53,684 nt of DNA, taken from the IMG/VR virus record IMGVR_UViG_3300047172_000109, positions 1-53,684 of that record. One strand, 5' to 3'. Below, one piece after another: positions 7,365 through 16,269 of this stretch (position 1 is the stretch's first letter; the number at the start of each line of letters is the position of its first letter). Made by a program: the position numbers and the translations under genes. The notes below the pieces were generated by a model. The model saw only the letters and a program-made list of their open reading frames with translations. It was not told the origin of the DNA and ran no database searches. The stretch is from a virus.

Positions 7365-7687
7365 AACGCTTTATCCCTCTCGCCGCCCTTGTCATGCTCG
7401 CCGGATGCGCCACGCCCGGCCCGTCCGCGCTCATCACCATTGAGTCCGCCGATGCCGCGGCGCTCGCCGGTCTGATTGCTTACGAAAAACTGCCCAACCC
7501 CAGCGCTGCGGTCATCGCCCAAGCCAAGGGGTATCAGGTGCAGGTGGACGCTGCCTTGGCACCGCTGGAAGCCGCCGCATCTGCCGGTGGCGACGTGACC
7601 AACGCCGCCGAACTTGAGGCCGCCAGCGTGGCTCTCACGGCGCTCACGACATACGAAACCGATCACAACATCAAACCAGGAGCCTGA
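7361..7687 (+). CDS. Small lipoprotein
   Basis: A 108-residue protein with a lipoprotein signal: MKRFIPLAALVMLAGCATPG has lipobox LAGC, so Cys16 should be lipidated and the protein anchored in the outer membrane. The mature part is alanine-rich and helical. Next to the endolysin and holin-like genes it could be an outer-membrane spanin partner, although the Pro-rich linker usual for o-spanins is absent. Confidence 0.65.
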   Translation: MKRFIPLAALVMLAGCATPGPSALITIESADAAALAGLIAYEKLPNPSAAVIAQAKGYQVQVDAALAPLEAAASAGGDVTNAAELEAASVALTALTTYETDHNIKPGA

Positions 7688-7689
7688 AT

Positions 7690-7914
7690 ATGAACATCAC
7701 CGCTAGAATGGTATGCGAGTCGGTAAAGCTTTTTCCGTCTTGCGAAACAGTAACCATGCGCGCAATTTGGTCTGGCCATCCAGAAGACAGCAACTATTCT
7801 TCGGCCACTCCAAATGGAACTTTTGAAATAACGGTTTCCAATGAAGCCATTTTCGGCGCGTTTAAGCCCGGATCGGTTTACAATTTCCTCATCACGCCAC
7901 ACGAAGGAGCCTGA
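7690..7914 (+). CDS. Small hypothetical protein
   Basis: A 74-residue protein three bases after the lipoprotein stop, apparently a small beta domain (TVTMRAIWSG, GTFEITVSN, VYNFLITPHEGA). Cytoplasmic by sequence. No family recognised. Confidence 0.55.
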   Translation: MNITARMVCESVKLFPSCETVTMRAIWSGHPEDSNYSSATPNGTFEITVSNEAIFGAFKPGSVYNFLITPHEGA

Positions 7915-7918
7915 CGCC

Positions 7919-8110
7919 ATGCCCGCACTCGCCGAAATCCTTGCGCTGCTACAGGTGGCGCAGACACTCTACCCGGTTCTCGCCGCCGCCGTGCCGGTCA
8001 TTGAAAAAGCCCTGCAAGGCCAGCCGCTCACCGATGAAGACGCCGTGACCGTGGCGACGGCGCGCCAAGCCCTTGAAGCCATCGCGTTTCCACCCTCCGA
8101 GGAGGCTTGA
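7919..8110 (+). CDS. Small helical protein
   Basis: A 63-residue protein; ATG 7919 follows GAAGGAGCC. The first half (LAEILALLQVAQTLYPVLAA) is strongly hydrophobic and helical, the second acidic. It could be a short membrane-associated protein of the lysis cassette or an oligomeric helical bundle. Confidence 0.5.
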   Translation: MPALAEILALLQVAQTLYPVLAAAVPVIEKALQGQPLTDEDAVTVATARQALEAIAFPPSEEA

Positions 8111-8111
8111 A

Positions 8112-8402
8112 ATGCCTCGAGCTGATAGCGTTGGCGGGGGAGGCGGGGGCAACTCCCCGCCTCTACCACCGTGGGAAAAGCGCCTAGAAGAGTTGCTTTT
8201 GGCCGAGGCGCTGCTGTTGGCCGATCTCATCTACATTCGCTACGCGATCAACAAACTTGCTGGCTTGTTTGAGAAGTCTCAAAACGACGGCTTGTTGCCG
8301 GGGCAACTGCAAGGCATTGCCGAGAGCCGCGCGTTGAAATTTTCTCATAAGAAGACTCTTTATGAGTTGGCGGAAAGGGTTAAAAATCATGGCAAGGGAT
8401 GA
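8112..8402 (+). CDS. Hypothetical helical protein with Gly/Pro-rich N-terminus
   Basis: A 96-residue protein with a strong ribosome site (GAGGAGG, 8098-8104). A GGGGGG...PPLPP linker leads to leucine-rich helices (RLEELLLAEALLLADLIYI) and a basic C-terminus. No family recognised. Confidence 0.55.
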   Translation: MPRADSVGGGGGGNSPPLPPWEKRLEELLLAEALLLADLIYIRYAINKLAGLFEKSQNDGLLPGQLQGIAESRALKFSHKKTLYELAERVKNHGKG

Positions 8403-8616
8403 AATCCAGGGACAATTACCGTTAGTGGAACGCGGGCACAACTTTAGGGAACCCCAGCCAGATCGACTAAGCTCGTTTGAGGAACGCCTGAACCTCTTCC
8501 TCCATGAATGCCAGCATGGGAACATTAGTTTTGTTGAAAAAATTAGGCATTTGGGGCGGCTGGCAGAAAGTTCCGAGGATATGGAAAAACTCATAGACAA
8601 GCTACGACGTTACTGA
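8389..8616 (+). CDS. Small hypothetical protein
   Basis: A 75-residue charged protein overlapping the preceding gene by 14 bp. It is helical throughout (SFEERLNLFLHECQHG, DMEKLIDKLRRY). No function can be assigned. Confidence 0.55.
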   Translation: MARDEIQGQLPLVERGHNFREPQPDRLSSFEERLNLFLHECQHGNISFVEKIRHLGRLAESSEDMEKLIDKLRRY

Positions 8617-8639
8617 GGTTTGTTTGACTGGAGAATAAA

Positions 8640-9095
8640 ATGGTTGAAGATGCTGGACATAGCCCAATCAACACCTCGCACGATTTTCAACTAGGCATTG
8701 TTTTTGCAAGACTCGACGGCGGCGATAAACGCATGGATGGGCTTGAACAGAAAATGAGCGATTTTGGGAGGGAATTGGAACAAGTCAACTCGACCATCAT
8801 AAAGGTCAAGGATGACATGGTGCATGAGGTTAAATTGGCTCTTGATTTGCAAACTCAGGAGCTGAAGCCAGTGCTTACCGAGAAGATGGTCCGCGATGCC
8901 AACGCCCTGGCCAAAAAGCAGCGCCAAGAAGAGGCCTCAAATTTCTGGTCGCGGGCCTTTGCCATAATTTCCATCTGCAGTGTGCTGGCCGGTGCGGCAT
9001 TCAGCCTCATGACGTATATTTACAAGGCCCCAACGATACAAAATCCTCTCCCTGTTCACAATGTAGGAGCCCATAAAGATGGCGGAAATAATTGA
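8640..9095 (+). CDS. Coiled-coil protein with C-terminal transmembrane helix (XhlA/holin-like)
   Basis: A 151-residue protein: a polar start, a heptad coiled coil (about 25-65), then one transmembrane helix (FAIISICSVLAGAAFSLM, about 107-124) near the C-terminus. This resembles haemolysin XhlA-type proteins and other membrane proteins that help holins. GGAG precedes the ATG. The role in lysis is inferred from topology and neighbours. Confidence 0.5.
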   Translation: MVEDAGHSPINTSHDFQLGIVFARLDGGDKRMDGLEQKMSDFGRELEQVNSTIIKVKDDMVHEVKLALDLQTQELKPVLTEKMVRDANALAKKQRQEEASNFWSRAFAIISICSVLAGAAFSLMTYIYKAPTIQNPLPVHNVGAHKDGGNN

Positions 9096-9363
9096 TCTGG
9101 GGTTTGGCTGCAAATATGAGGGCCAGGCCCCCAACGAGGAACTGGTGAAGGTGCTTGAGCAATACCTTGAGTTGGCTCGAAAGGGCGATATTCAGGCCAT
9201 TGCAGTGATAGGGCTAAGTGGCACCGAAGATCCCTTCATTAGTGCAGTGACGGGACCTTGTCGCTTTGGGCCGATGTTTGGAGCCCTCAAGGTTCTGGAG
9301 ATAGATTTGGTCGATAGGTTTAGGCTATGCTCTGATATGCAAGCACTTGAGCCTTCGGCATAG
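9079..9363 (+). CDS. Small hypothetical protein
   Basis: A 94-residue protein overlapping the preceding gene by 17 bp. It contains a helix (NEELVKVLEQYLELAR) and a hydrophobic strand (IQAIAVIGLSG). No family recognised. Confidence 0.55.
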   Translation: MAEIIDLGFGCKYEGQAPNEELVKVLEQYLELARKGDIQAIAVIGLSGTEDPFISAVTGPCRFGPMFGALKVLEIDLVDRFRLCSDMQALEPSA

Positions 9364-9401
9364 GTTTGCTCACAAGTTTTGCCGGAACCTTGTGGAGTGG
9401 C

Positions 9402-9439
9402 TTGACTACCTTCGGCAACCCTCGGTAGGCTGCGCCTAC
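9402..9439 (+). promoter_or_regulatory. Possible weak promoter with a hairpin
   Basis: In the 99-bp gap before 9463 lie TTGACT (9402-9407), an 18-bp spacer and TAGGCT (9426-9431), overlapped by the inverted repeat GTAGGC-TGC-GCCTAC. The match is modest; together with the paired hairpins after 9966 it suggests that the next gene may be a separately expressed unit. Confidence 0.35.
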
Positions 9440-9462
9440 TATCAACATAGGAGACTATCATC

Positions 9463-9966
9463 ATGGCGGGCGTAAATACTGATGGGATGACCCATCTTCC
9501 CCCGGCGAGCGCGACGGGTTTTGAGACTTTTCCGGCCGATACTAACCCCACCGTCGCAGCAGGGGCGGGCTCCTTTCCCCTCACCGCGGCGATCTCGTTG
9601 GCGGCTCTGGCTTTTATCCTCACGGCCACGCCGGGCGCGGCGGTTACTATCACGGCAGCTACAGCGACGACCGGAACGGTCACGAGCAACACGCAGAAGA
9701 CGACCCTGACCTCACCGACAGTGAGCATTCCGCCCGGTGGGACCTACACGCTGACTTGGACCAACTCACTCCAGATCGCCAACTCGCGGCTGCTGCTGGA
9801 ACTGCAGAATGGCACGGCCACGGCGGTCTTGCCGTTCAACCAGCAGCCATCGCTCCAGGTTACGAGCATTACGCTGAGTGTCGGCTCGGCGGTCATTGTG
9901 ATGACCAACAACTCGCCAACGGCGACGGTGAGCGGGACGTTTGTGCTCTACGGCGTGGTGCTCTAA
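9463..9966 (+). CDS. Structural / decoration-like protein
   Basis: A 167-residue Thr/Ala/Val-rich beta protein with no charged clusters (GTYTLTWTNS, NGTATAVLPF, TVSGTFVLYGVVL). AGGAG lies upstream. The composition is that of an immunoglobulin-like phage decoration or adhesion protein. Two consecutive hairpins follow, consistent with an abundant late product. Family not identified. Confidence 0.55.
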   Translation: MAGVNTDGMTHLPPASATGFETFPADTNPTVAAGAGSFPLTAAISLAALAFILTATPGAAVTITAATATTGTVTSNTQKTTLTSPTVSIPPGGTYTLTWTNSLQIANSRLLLELQNGTATAVLPFNQQPSLQVTSITLSVGSAVIVMTNNSPTATVSGTFVLYGVVL

Positions 9967-9967
9967 G

Positions 9968-10010
9968 ACCAGGGCATAGTGCCCTGGTTTAACTTGGGGC
10001 AAATGCCCCA
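9968..10010 (+). terminator. Two consecutive hairpins after the gene at 9463
   Basis: ACCAGGGCA (9968-9976) pairs with TGCCCTGGT (9980-9988), followed by TT. A second hairpin is TGGGGC-AAAT-GCCCCA (9995-10010). The U-tract is short, so this may attenuate transcription or stabilise the mRNA 3' end rather than fully terminate. Confidence 0.5.
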
Positions 10011-10028
10011 CATTTGAGGACAAAAGAG

Positions 10029-10244
10029 ATGGCTGAAAAAGGAACTCCCTTTGCGAAGATGCTGAAGGGGAAAAAGGGCTCAGTTGATAAGGAGATCGAG
10101 GATCGGCAGGGCAAGGTTGTGGGCAAGCCCAAGACCATGTCGGACGGCATGAAGGGCAAAGACCCCAAGGGCGCTCCGAAGTCGGAGACCAAAAAGCCCA
10201 AGGCTACAGGTTACATGGGCAAGGCTAAGGGGATTCGGATTTGA
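10029..10244 (+). CDS. Small lysine-rich protein
   Basis: A 71-residue protein, about a quarter Lys, with Gly/Lys/Pro repeats (KGKKGSV, KGKDPKGAPK, KAKGIRI). GAGG precedes the ATG. The composition is that of a disordered nucleic-acid-binding protein; a role in the head or in DNA condensation is only a guess. Confidence 0.6.
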   Translation: MAEKGTPFAKMLKGKKGSVDKEIEDRQGKVVGKPKTMSDGMKGKDPKGAPKSETKKPKATGYMGKAKGIRI

Positions 10245-10253
10245 GGCCCAGCC

Positions 10254-10288
10254 CTGGTCACATTTTAGACAATCTAAGGTGTGACCAG
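10254..10288. repeat. 35-bp palindromic element, copy C (upstream of terL)
   Basis: Best palindrome of the dispersed family. CTGGTCACA pairs with TGTGACCAG, TTAGA with TCTAA around loop CAA, with G-T pairs between. The stem extends outward (10250-10292), giving about 20 pairs in RNA, followed by CTTCCCTTTTCC. It separates the accessory cassette from the packaging genes and may terminate or process the late transcript. Other copies: 177-211, 28800-28834, 40450-40484, 49099-49133. Confidence 0.85.
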
Positions 10289-10308
10289 GGCTTCCCTTTT
10301 CCAACAGC

Positions 10309-11655
10309 ATGAATGAAATCATCTCTCCATCCGCACCGGCGGCCAATGCCTTCCCTGACAAGCTAGCAGGGCTTTTTAAGCCCTCTAGGTATAAGGTACT
10401 TTATGGCGGGCGTGGCGGGGCCAAGAGCTGGGGCATTGCTAGGGCGCTGCTGCTGCTGGGGGCGCAGAAGCCCCTGCGTATATTGTGCGCCCGCGAATTG
10501 CAAAACTCTATGGCCGACTCTGTACACAAGCTCTTGAGTGACCAAATTGTCGCAATGGGCCTTGAGTCATTTTACAATGTGCAGCAAAAATACATCCACG
10601 GCCAAAATGGGACGCAATTTTCGTTTGAGGGCCTTCGGCACAATGTCTCGAGGATCAAATCCTATGAAGGCGTTGATATCGCCTGGGTCGAGGAGGCCGA
10701 AAGCACCTCGGCAACCTCGTGGAACATCCTCATCCCCACCATTCGTAAGGAGGGATCGGAGATTTGGGTCTCCTTCAACCCTCGATTGGAAACCGATGCG
10801 ACTTATGACCTTTTCATAAAAAACACCCCGAAGGATTGCCAACTTATCCGCATGAATTGGCGGGACAATCCCTGGTTCACCGATGTGCTCCGCGCCGAGA
10901 TGTTGGCTCTCAAGGCCAAAAACTACGATCAATGGTTGAATGTTTGGGAAGGAGAGTGTGTCAGCAACCTCAATGGGGCTGTCTATGCCGCTGAGCTTCG
11001 CTTGGCGATGGAAGAAAAGCGCATTTGCTCGGTGCCCTATGAGCCCACTGTTAGCGTCAATGTGTTTTGGGACTTGGGGCATCAGGACTCAACGGCCCTC
11101 TGGTTTATGCAAAGGGTAGGTTTTGAATTTCATCTCATCGACTATTATGAAAACAACCTTCAGGCTCTAAGTCACTACCTCAAGTTTTGCCAAACCAAGC
11201 GCTACCTTTACGACACCATGTATATTCCTCATGATGGGCGGGCCAAGACTCTAGGCACGGGCATGTCCATTGAGGAACTCATGCGGAAGGCTGGGTTCAA
11301 GGTCCGTGTCGTGCCAAAGCTCACCGTCAAAGACGGCATCAACGCGGCGAGGACGATTTTTGAAAAGTGCTACTTTGATAAGGAGAAGTGCGCGGAGGGG
11401 CTTAATGCCCTGCGGCACTACCACTATGAGGTTGATACCGAGGGTTCCCAGGGGAAGAACAACTTGAGTCGCGAGCCTGTGCATGATTGGACTTCCCATT
11501 GCGCTGATGCCTTTAGGTACATGGCTGTAGCGGCCAAGCCGCCCAAGGGGCAAACAGGGCGTGACATAGAAAATGCTGAGGTTGGTGGTCTTTTGGGCAG
11601 GATCAAAAGGCAGGCTGGGGTCTTGGCCCGCGCTAACAATGGGTGGATGAGGTAA
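10309..11655 (+). CDS. terL: Terminase large subunit
   Basis: A 448-residue packaging motor of the Terminase_3/PBSX type. The Walker A motif is GGRGGAKSW (33-41) and Walker B is VDIAWVEEAES. The C-terminal RNase H-like nuclease shows WDLGHQDSTALW (first Asp) and a late DWTSHCADAFRYM. It cuts concatemers and pumps DNA through the portal; with P22-type head genes, headful packaging is expected. The Shine-Dalgarno sequence is weak and a strong hairpin lies just upstream, so expression may depend on readthrough. Confidence 0.95.
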   Translation: MNEIISPSAPAANAFPDKLAGLFKPSRYKVLYGGRGGAKSWGIARALLLLGAQKPLRILCARELQNSMADSVHKLLSDQIVAMGLESFYNVQQKYIHGQNGTQFSFEGLRHNVSRIKSYEGVDIAWVEEAESTSATSWNILIPTIRKEGSEIWVSFNPRLETDATYDLFIKNTPKDCQLIRMNWRDNPWFTDVLRAEMLALKAKNYDQWLNVWEGECVSNLNGAVYAAELRLAMEEKRICSVPYEPTVSVNVFWDLGHQDSTALWFMQRVGFEFHLIDYYENNLQALSHYLKFCQTKRYLYDTMYIPHDGRAKTLGTGMSIEELMRKAGFKVRVVPKLTVKDGINAARTIFEKCYFDKEKCAEGLNALRHYHYEVDTEGSQGKNNLSREPVHDWTSHCADAFRYMAVAAKPPKGQTGRDIENAEVGGLLGRIKRQAGVLARANNGWMR

Positions 11656-13896
11656 ATGGTAGATTTCACACTAGAGCCAGAGCACAACAATGACTCTCTG
11701 CTCAATCCCATTGTCTCTCAGGCCCAGGATGACTTTAAGCGCACTGATGATTGGGAAAGCTACGCCCGGAAGATGTTTCTTCTGGATGTAAAGTTCCACA
11801 ATGCTGATAGTGATAATGGTTTTCAGTGGCCTGATGATATTAGGAAGGATCGCGAGGTTGATGCGAAGCCTTGCCTCACCATCAACGACACGCGCCAGCA
11901 CAATCTCCAACTCATCAACGAGCTGACTGATAATTCCCCGGCCATCTCGATAAGGCCCACTGGAAATGGCGCCACCAAGGCAGCCGCTGATGTTTGGGAG
12001 GGCATTGTTCGGCGCATCCAATACCAGAGTCAATTCAAGGATGTGCAAGAAGTCGCTGTGAAGTTTATGATAACCGGCGGTATTGGTTATTGGAGGCTCA
12101 TCACGGACTATGAGGACCCAAGGTCCTTCAACCAAGACCTCTACATCGTGCCGATTAACGATCCGCTTTCGGTGATGATGGACCCCGACATTGAGCAAAA
12201 AGACGGCTCTGATGCGAAGTTTTGCTTTGTCTTCAAGAAAAGCCTCAAGGATGATGTCAGAAAGAAGTACCCAAAGCTTCATGGGTTGATTGGCTCGACT
12301 CCTTTGGGCTTTAATGATGCGTGGATTGACCAAAACTATTGCATCGAGGCGGAGTATTGGGTCAAAGAGGAAATCTCTGACACCTTGTACCAATACCTGG
12401 ACTCGGCAAGCAACGAGCCGATGACTATTTTGGCGAGTGAAATCCCTGAAGTCCTAAGAGAGAAAATTGAAAACGAGTCAACGACGCGCAAACGTAAGAC
12501 TCATAGAATTGTGGTTAAGCGTCACCTCATTGTTGGCGATCAGCTGGCTGAGACAAAAACCTGGCCTGGCGACCATATCCCCATTGTGAGGCTTCCTGGT
12601 GAGGAGTACGTCGTAGATGGAATAATGGACAGGCGCGGTCATACGCGGGCGATGAAAGACCCGCAGCGCATGTATAACTATTGGACCAGCAGCGCGGTCG
12701 AAAACGTCGCATTGCAGAGCAAGGTGCCGTGGATTGCCTCAAGCGCGGCGATTGAGGGCTATGAGTATATGTGGGATACGGCCAATACCGTCAACTACAG
12801 TGTCTTGGTGTATAATGGACTTCAGGATGATGGGGTGACGCCAATCCCGCCGCCCTCACGTCCGCCGCCGCCGGTGATGGCTCAGGCATATATTCAGGGC
12901 ATGGAAATTTCCCGGCAAGAACTTATGAGTGTGAGTGGCCAGGCTGAGAACTCGATGGGTCAGGCTGACAATGAGCGGACAGGTAGGGCTATACAAAGCC
13001 GCCAGATGAAGGGTGATACGGCAACGAGCCATTTTATGCGGAATTTGGGTATGGCGCTGAGGTTCACTGGAAAAATTATTCTCAATGTTGTGCCCAAGAT
13101 CTACGATGTTGAACGGGTAACAAGGATTTTGGCAGAGAATGGCACTGACTCGGAGGTTTTAATTGACCCTCAAGCCAAGGTCATGTTAGACCAGCAAATT
13201 GCAAGGGATCAGGATGGTTTGAGGCTCATTTTCAACCCTACAATGGGAAATTTCTCTGTTGAGGCGGACATCGGTCCCGGCTATGCCACCAAACGCCAGC
13301 AGGCGTTTGAGGCCTTCACGCAAATCCTTACACAGGCGCCTGATCTTACACACCTGATCGGTGATATTATGCTCCGCGAGGGTGACTTTCCGGGGGCTGA
13401 GGACGCCGCCCAGCGGTTGGAACGTATGGTGCCACCGCAAGCTCTGGGCCAAGGCCCAAGCCCCAACGAGCAAAAGCTCATGCAGGCGCTCCAGCAGGCC
13501 AATGCCTCGTTGCAGAAGCTCCATCAAGAGAACTCGATCCTCAAGCTCCGTGAGACCAATAAGGGCGAGCTTAGGGATGTTGAGGCCTACAATGCCGAAA
13601 CACAGCGCCTCAAGGTCCTCAAAGAGGATCTCAAGGAGGACCCAACCGGGTTGGCTGAGCTTGTGAGGCAGATGGTAAGGGAGACCCTTGCCACCACTCT
13701 GCTCAATCCCATCACTCAGAGCACCAATCCTGCACCGCCCCTCACACCGTGGGGCGGTGGCCAACCGCCTACGCCGCAGCCGTCAGGGCCACAGGCACCA
13801 GGGCCTCAGTCGGGGCCAATGCCGCCTCAAGGCCCCCCTGTGGGGACGCGACTGCCGCCACCAAAAGTCCCAATCCAAACCCTACCGAGGCTCTAA
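11656..13896 (+). CDS. Portal protein, P22-like
   Basis: A 746-residue protein directly after terL. The N-terminal half has features of the P22 gp1 family (NDTRQHNLQLINELTDN; MDPDIEQKDGSDAKFCFV; a QAENSMGQADNERTG segment near the tunnel loop). The last 60 residues are a Pro/Gln/Gly-rich tail. It forms the dodecameric DNA channel at one capsid vertex. Length is close to the 725 residues of P22 gp1. Confidence 0.92.
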   Translation: MVDFTLEPEHNNDSLLNPIVSQAQDDFKRTDDWESYARKMFLLDVKFHNADSDNGFQWPDDIRKDREVDAKPCLTINDTRQHNLQLINELTDNSPAISIRPTGNGATKAAADVWEGIVRRIQYQSQFKDVQEVAVKFMITGGIGYWRLITDYEDPRSFNQDLYIVPINDPLSVMMDPDIEQKDGSDAKFCFVFKKSLKDDVRKKYPKLHGLIGSTPLGFNDAWIDQNYCIEAEYWVKEEISDTLYQYLDSASNEPMTILASEIPEVLREKIENESTTRKRKTHRIVVKRHLIVGDQLAETKTWPGDHIPIVRLPGEEYVVDGIMDRRGHTRAMKDPQRMYNYWTSSAVENVALQSKVPWIASSAAIEGYEYMWDTANTVNYSVLVYNGLQDDGVTPIPPPSRPPPPVMAQAYIQGMEISRQELMSVSGQAENSMGQADNERTGRAIQSRQMKGDTATSHFMRNLGMALRFTGKIILNVVPKIYDVERVTRILAENGTDSEVLIDPQAKVMLDQQIARDQDGLRLIFNPTMGNFSVEADIGPGYATKRQQAFEAFTQILTQAPDLTHLIGDIMLREGDFPGAEDAAQRLERMVPPQALGQGPSPNEQKLMQALQQANASLQKLHQENSILKLRETNKGELRDVEAYNAETQRLKVLKEDLKEDPTGLAELVRQMVRETLATTLLNPITQSTNPAPPLTPWGGGQPPTPQPSGPQAPGPQSGPMPPQGPPVGTRLPPPKVPIQTLPRL

Positions 13897-15198
13897 GTGT
13901 CAGGATCAGGCAATCAACTTCAGACTTTGCCAGCGGGCGGTGCAATCACGCCAAACGGCCTGCTGGTTGGGGAAAGTGATAGCGGCCCGATTTATGCCAA
14001 CCCGGAACAAGTGGGAGATAGTCAAAACTCCCTTTTGGCAGGGGTAAGATCTTACTTTGCACCGCAGCAGGGCTATCAATATGGCAATGTCTTGCCGCTT
14101 AAAATGGGGCCGCAGGGAGGGGTGAGCCTGGCGGTGCCTAATATGGTAAGGGGCCTTGTTAATGGGGGGATTGACTTGTTGGAGGGGACCACAACAGGTC
14201 AGGTGACTCCCCAGGCGACAAATGCCCTCATAGCAAGCGCCGCTCCGGAATTGGCCAAAGACCCGGCTGATAGTGTGGGGCCCAATGTTTTTGCAGGGAT
14301 TGGGTCTAAGACCTTTGATAAGAGAAATCTTGATACTGCTCAGGCATTCCAGCAAGGCTACTCGCTTGTGAGTGGCCTAGGCAAAGGCCCCGCCTCGCGG
14401 AATGAGATTTGGAGTAAAACAGGGATGTTTCAAGACCCCATTGACAACAAGTGGAGATATGAAATCCCTGACGGCTCGGCCAATATCACGTCGCTGTTTG
14501 GGAAGGCTCAGGCAAGAATAAATGCTGGAGTGGCGGGGATGACTGATGAACAGAAGAGCGCCATGCAGACCTCGGTCAAAAATCCCCCAGGGATCTCTAC
14601 GACCTTGGAAACCGTGCTAAACCATCCAAAACTTTTTCAGGCCTACCCCGACTTGGCAAAGATGACAGTTGTCAGTGCCCCGCGCGGCACGGTCTATGAC
14701 TCTAGCATCTATGGGGGCTACACTCCAGGCACGATTGCTACGCCGGAGCACATTTATGTGGCGAGCGACCTCAATCCTGTTGAGACCAAGGAAACCTTGT
14801 TGCATGAAATTCAACATGCCATTCAAGAAAGAGAAGGCTTTGCCCCAGGTGGCAACACAGACACTGGGCTTGAGATGCACAATAAGCTCCAAATCATGAT
14901 GCACAACTTGCCGCCTGGGAGTGATCTCCCTGATTATGCTCTGACAAACCCTTGGGATGCTTACCAGTCCCTGGCAGGAGAGATTGAAAGCCGGAATATT
15001 GAAGAGCGTGCAGGGATGTCGCCACAGCAGGTAGCGACTGTGCCGCCCTGGTACACCGAACCCAAGACAGCAAATGCCAAAATCAATCCTGATGCTGTCC
15101 AAAAGGCATGGGAAAAGTATGTTGATAATTATCATGCTCAAAACCAATACAGTAATTTGGAGCCGTCACCGTGGCTCGCAGGAAAAGGAACTCGCTAG
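13897..15198 (+). CDS. Zincin metallopeptidase-domain protein (polyvalent-protein-like)
   Basis: A 433-residue protein with a GTG start at the end of the portal gene. HEIQHAIQ (H303, E304, H307) is a zincin HExxH site; YQSLAGEIESRNIEERAGM (about 356-374) supplies a conserved Glu and is typical of domains in large polyvalent proteins of phages and plasmids. The first 250 residues are Gly/Ala/Pro-rich and unrecognised. Position between portal and scaffold, where many phages keep a prohead protease, allows a role in head maturation; delivery into the host with the DNA is the alternative. Confidence 0.8.
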   Translation: MSGSGNQLQTLPAGGAITPNGLLVGESDSGPIYANPEQVGDSQNSLLAGVRSYFAPQQGYQYGNVLPLKMGPQGGVSLAVPNMVRGLVNGGIDLLEGTTTGQVTPQATNALIASAAPELAKDPADSVGPNVFAGIGSKTFDKRNLDTAQAFQQGYSLVSGLGKGPASRNEIWSKTGMFQDPIDNKWRYEIPDGSANITSLFGKAQARINAGVAGMTDEQKSAMQTSVKNPPGISTTLETVLNHPKLFQAYPDLAKMTVVSAPRGTVYDSSIYGGYTPGTIATPEHIYVASDLNPVETKETLLHEIQHAIQEREGFAPGGNTDTGLEMHNKLQIMMHNLPPGSDLPDYALTNPWDAYQSLAGEIESRNIEERAGMSPQQVATVPPWYTEPKTANAKINPDAVQKAWEKYVDNYHAQNQYSNLEPSPWLAGKGTR

Positions 15199-15513
15199 AT
15201 GCCCAAAGTAGTTCATGAACTCATCGCCGAGACAGCTAAAGATATGGCCAAAGCCCTCTTCGAGGAACTTTGCAAGGACAACCATTGGTACACCTCGCAG
15301 GTGAAAAGTGGCCTTGTGACCGAGGCCTCCTTCGTTGAGTTTACCTACGGCCAGCTCATTGAGCAGGCTCGTACCACGCTTGCGGGAATGCTCGGCGGTG
15401 GATTCCCAGAAGACTTGAAGGCAGTGATTTTTGATGCCTTAGTCAAGGACTCAGAATTACCTCGTAAGCGCAATTTCCACGAAGGAAAGTTGGGCTCCAA
15501 ACTGGTGCAATAG
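15199..15513 (+). CDS. Hypothetical protein of the head module
   Basis: A 104-residue helical protein (AETAKDMAKALFEEL; YGQLIEQARTTLAGML) ending in a basic tail. It follows the zincin gene without a gap. Position suggests an assembly factor; no family recognised. Confidence 0.7.
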   Translation: MPKVVHELIAETAKDMAKALFEELCKDNHWYTSQVKSGLVTEASFVEFTYGQLIEQARTTLAGMLGGGFPEDLKAVIFDALVKDSELPRKRNFHEGKLGSKLVQ

Positions 15514-15528
15514 GAAAGGCAAGTGGTG

Positions 15529-16269
15529 ATGAACTTGGTATGGTTTAAGGATAGGGTAAGTTGGTCGGAGAGCCAAGAGGGCTCAGGAGGGCAAGCCCAA
15601 GAGGGCACCGCGGCGCCAGCTGCTCCTACGACGACTGAGACCCCGACCGCCGGTGATGGTGCCTCTGGCACCGCCGCTGCCCCAAAGGACAAGCCCTGGT
15701 ATGAGGTAAGGATCTCCCAACTCACGGCTCGGAATAAGGCTCTCGAAGAGGAAGCTAAGGCCAAAGTCCAGCAGGTGCCTCCAGCAGGCGCGGCGGCGGC
15801 AGAAGCCCCACCTGTGATTGACGAGAAGACCCTGGAGAGTCGGGCGGCGCAAATTGCAGCGGAAAGGGAGTTCAACCGCACCTGCGATGAAATCGCCTTC
15901 AAGGGCAAAGAAACCTTTCCTGATTTCGACTCCAAGATTGCGAACTTTCAAAAGCTTGGGGGGTTGCCGCCAGCGCTAATTGAGGCGGCGATTGAGGCAG
16001 GGCCCAGCCATCAGATTTTGCACTATCTGGGCGAGCACATGGATGAGGCGGCGAAGGTTCTCGTCATGCCGCCCCTCAAGATGGCCGTTGCGGTCGCCAA
16101 GCTCGGCGACAAGTTGACGAAGGTCAAATCTACCTCGCAGGTTGATGAACCAATCCGGCCGCTGACCGGGCGCACGCCCAACGAGGCCACCACCGGCAAC
16201 CCTGATGACATGCCCCTGGATAAGTGGATGGCATGGCGTGAGAAGCAAGTGGAGGCTCGCCGCCGGTGA
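15529..16269 (+). CDS. Scaffolding protein
   Basis: A 246-residue acidic, Ala/Pro/Glu-rich, mostly helical protein with a coiled-coil stretch (QLTARNKALEEEAKAKVQ) and a basic C-terminus (WMAWREKQVEARRR) like the coat-binding helix of P22 gp8. It sits directly before the coat gene. GTG codons at 15523 and 15526 are alternative starts; ATG 15529 is preferred. Confidence 0.8.
   Translation: MNLVWFKDRVSWSESQEGSGGQAQEGTAAPAAPTTTETPTAGDGASGTAAAPKDKPWYEVRISQLTARNKALEEEAKAKVQQVPPAGAAAAEAPPVIDEKTLESRAAQIAAEREFNRTCDEIAFKGKETFPDFDSKIANFQKLGGLPPALIEAAIEAGPSHQILHYLGEHMDEAAKVLVMPPLKMAVAVAKLGDKLTKVKSTSQVDEPIRPLTGRTPNEATTGNPDDMPLDKWMAWREKQVEARRR

Noticed and set aside
11671-12393. Minus-strand ORF of 240 codons
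   Set aside because: Shadow of the portal gene.
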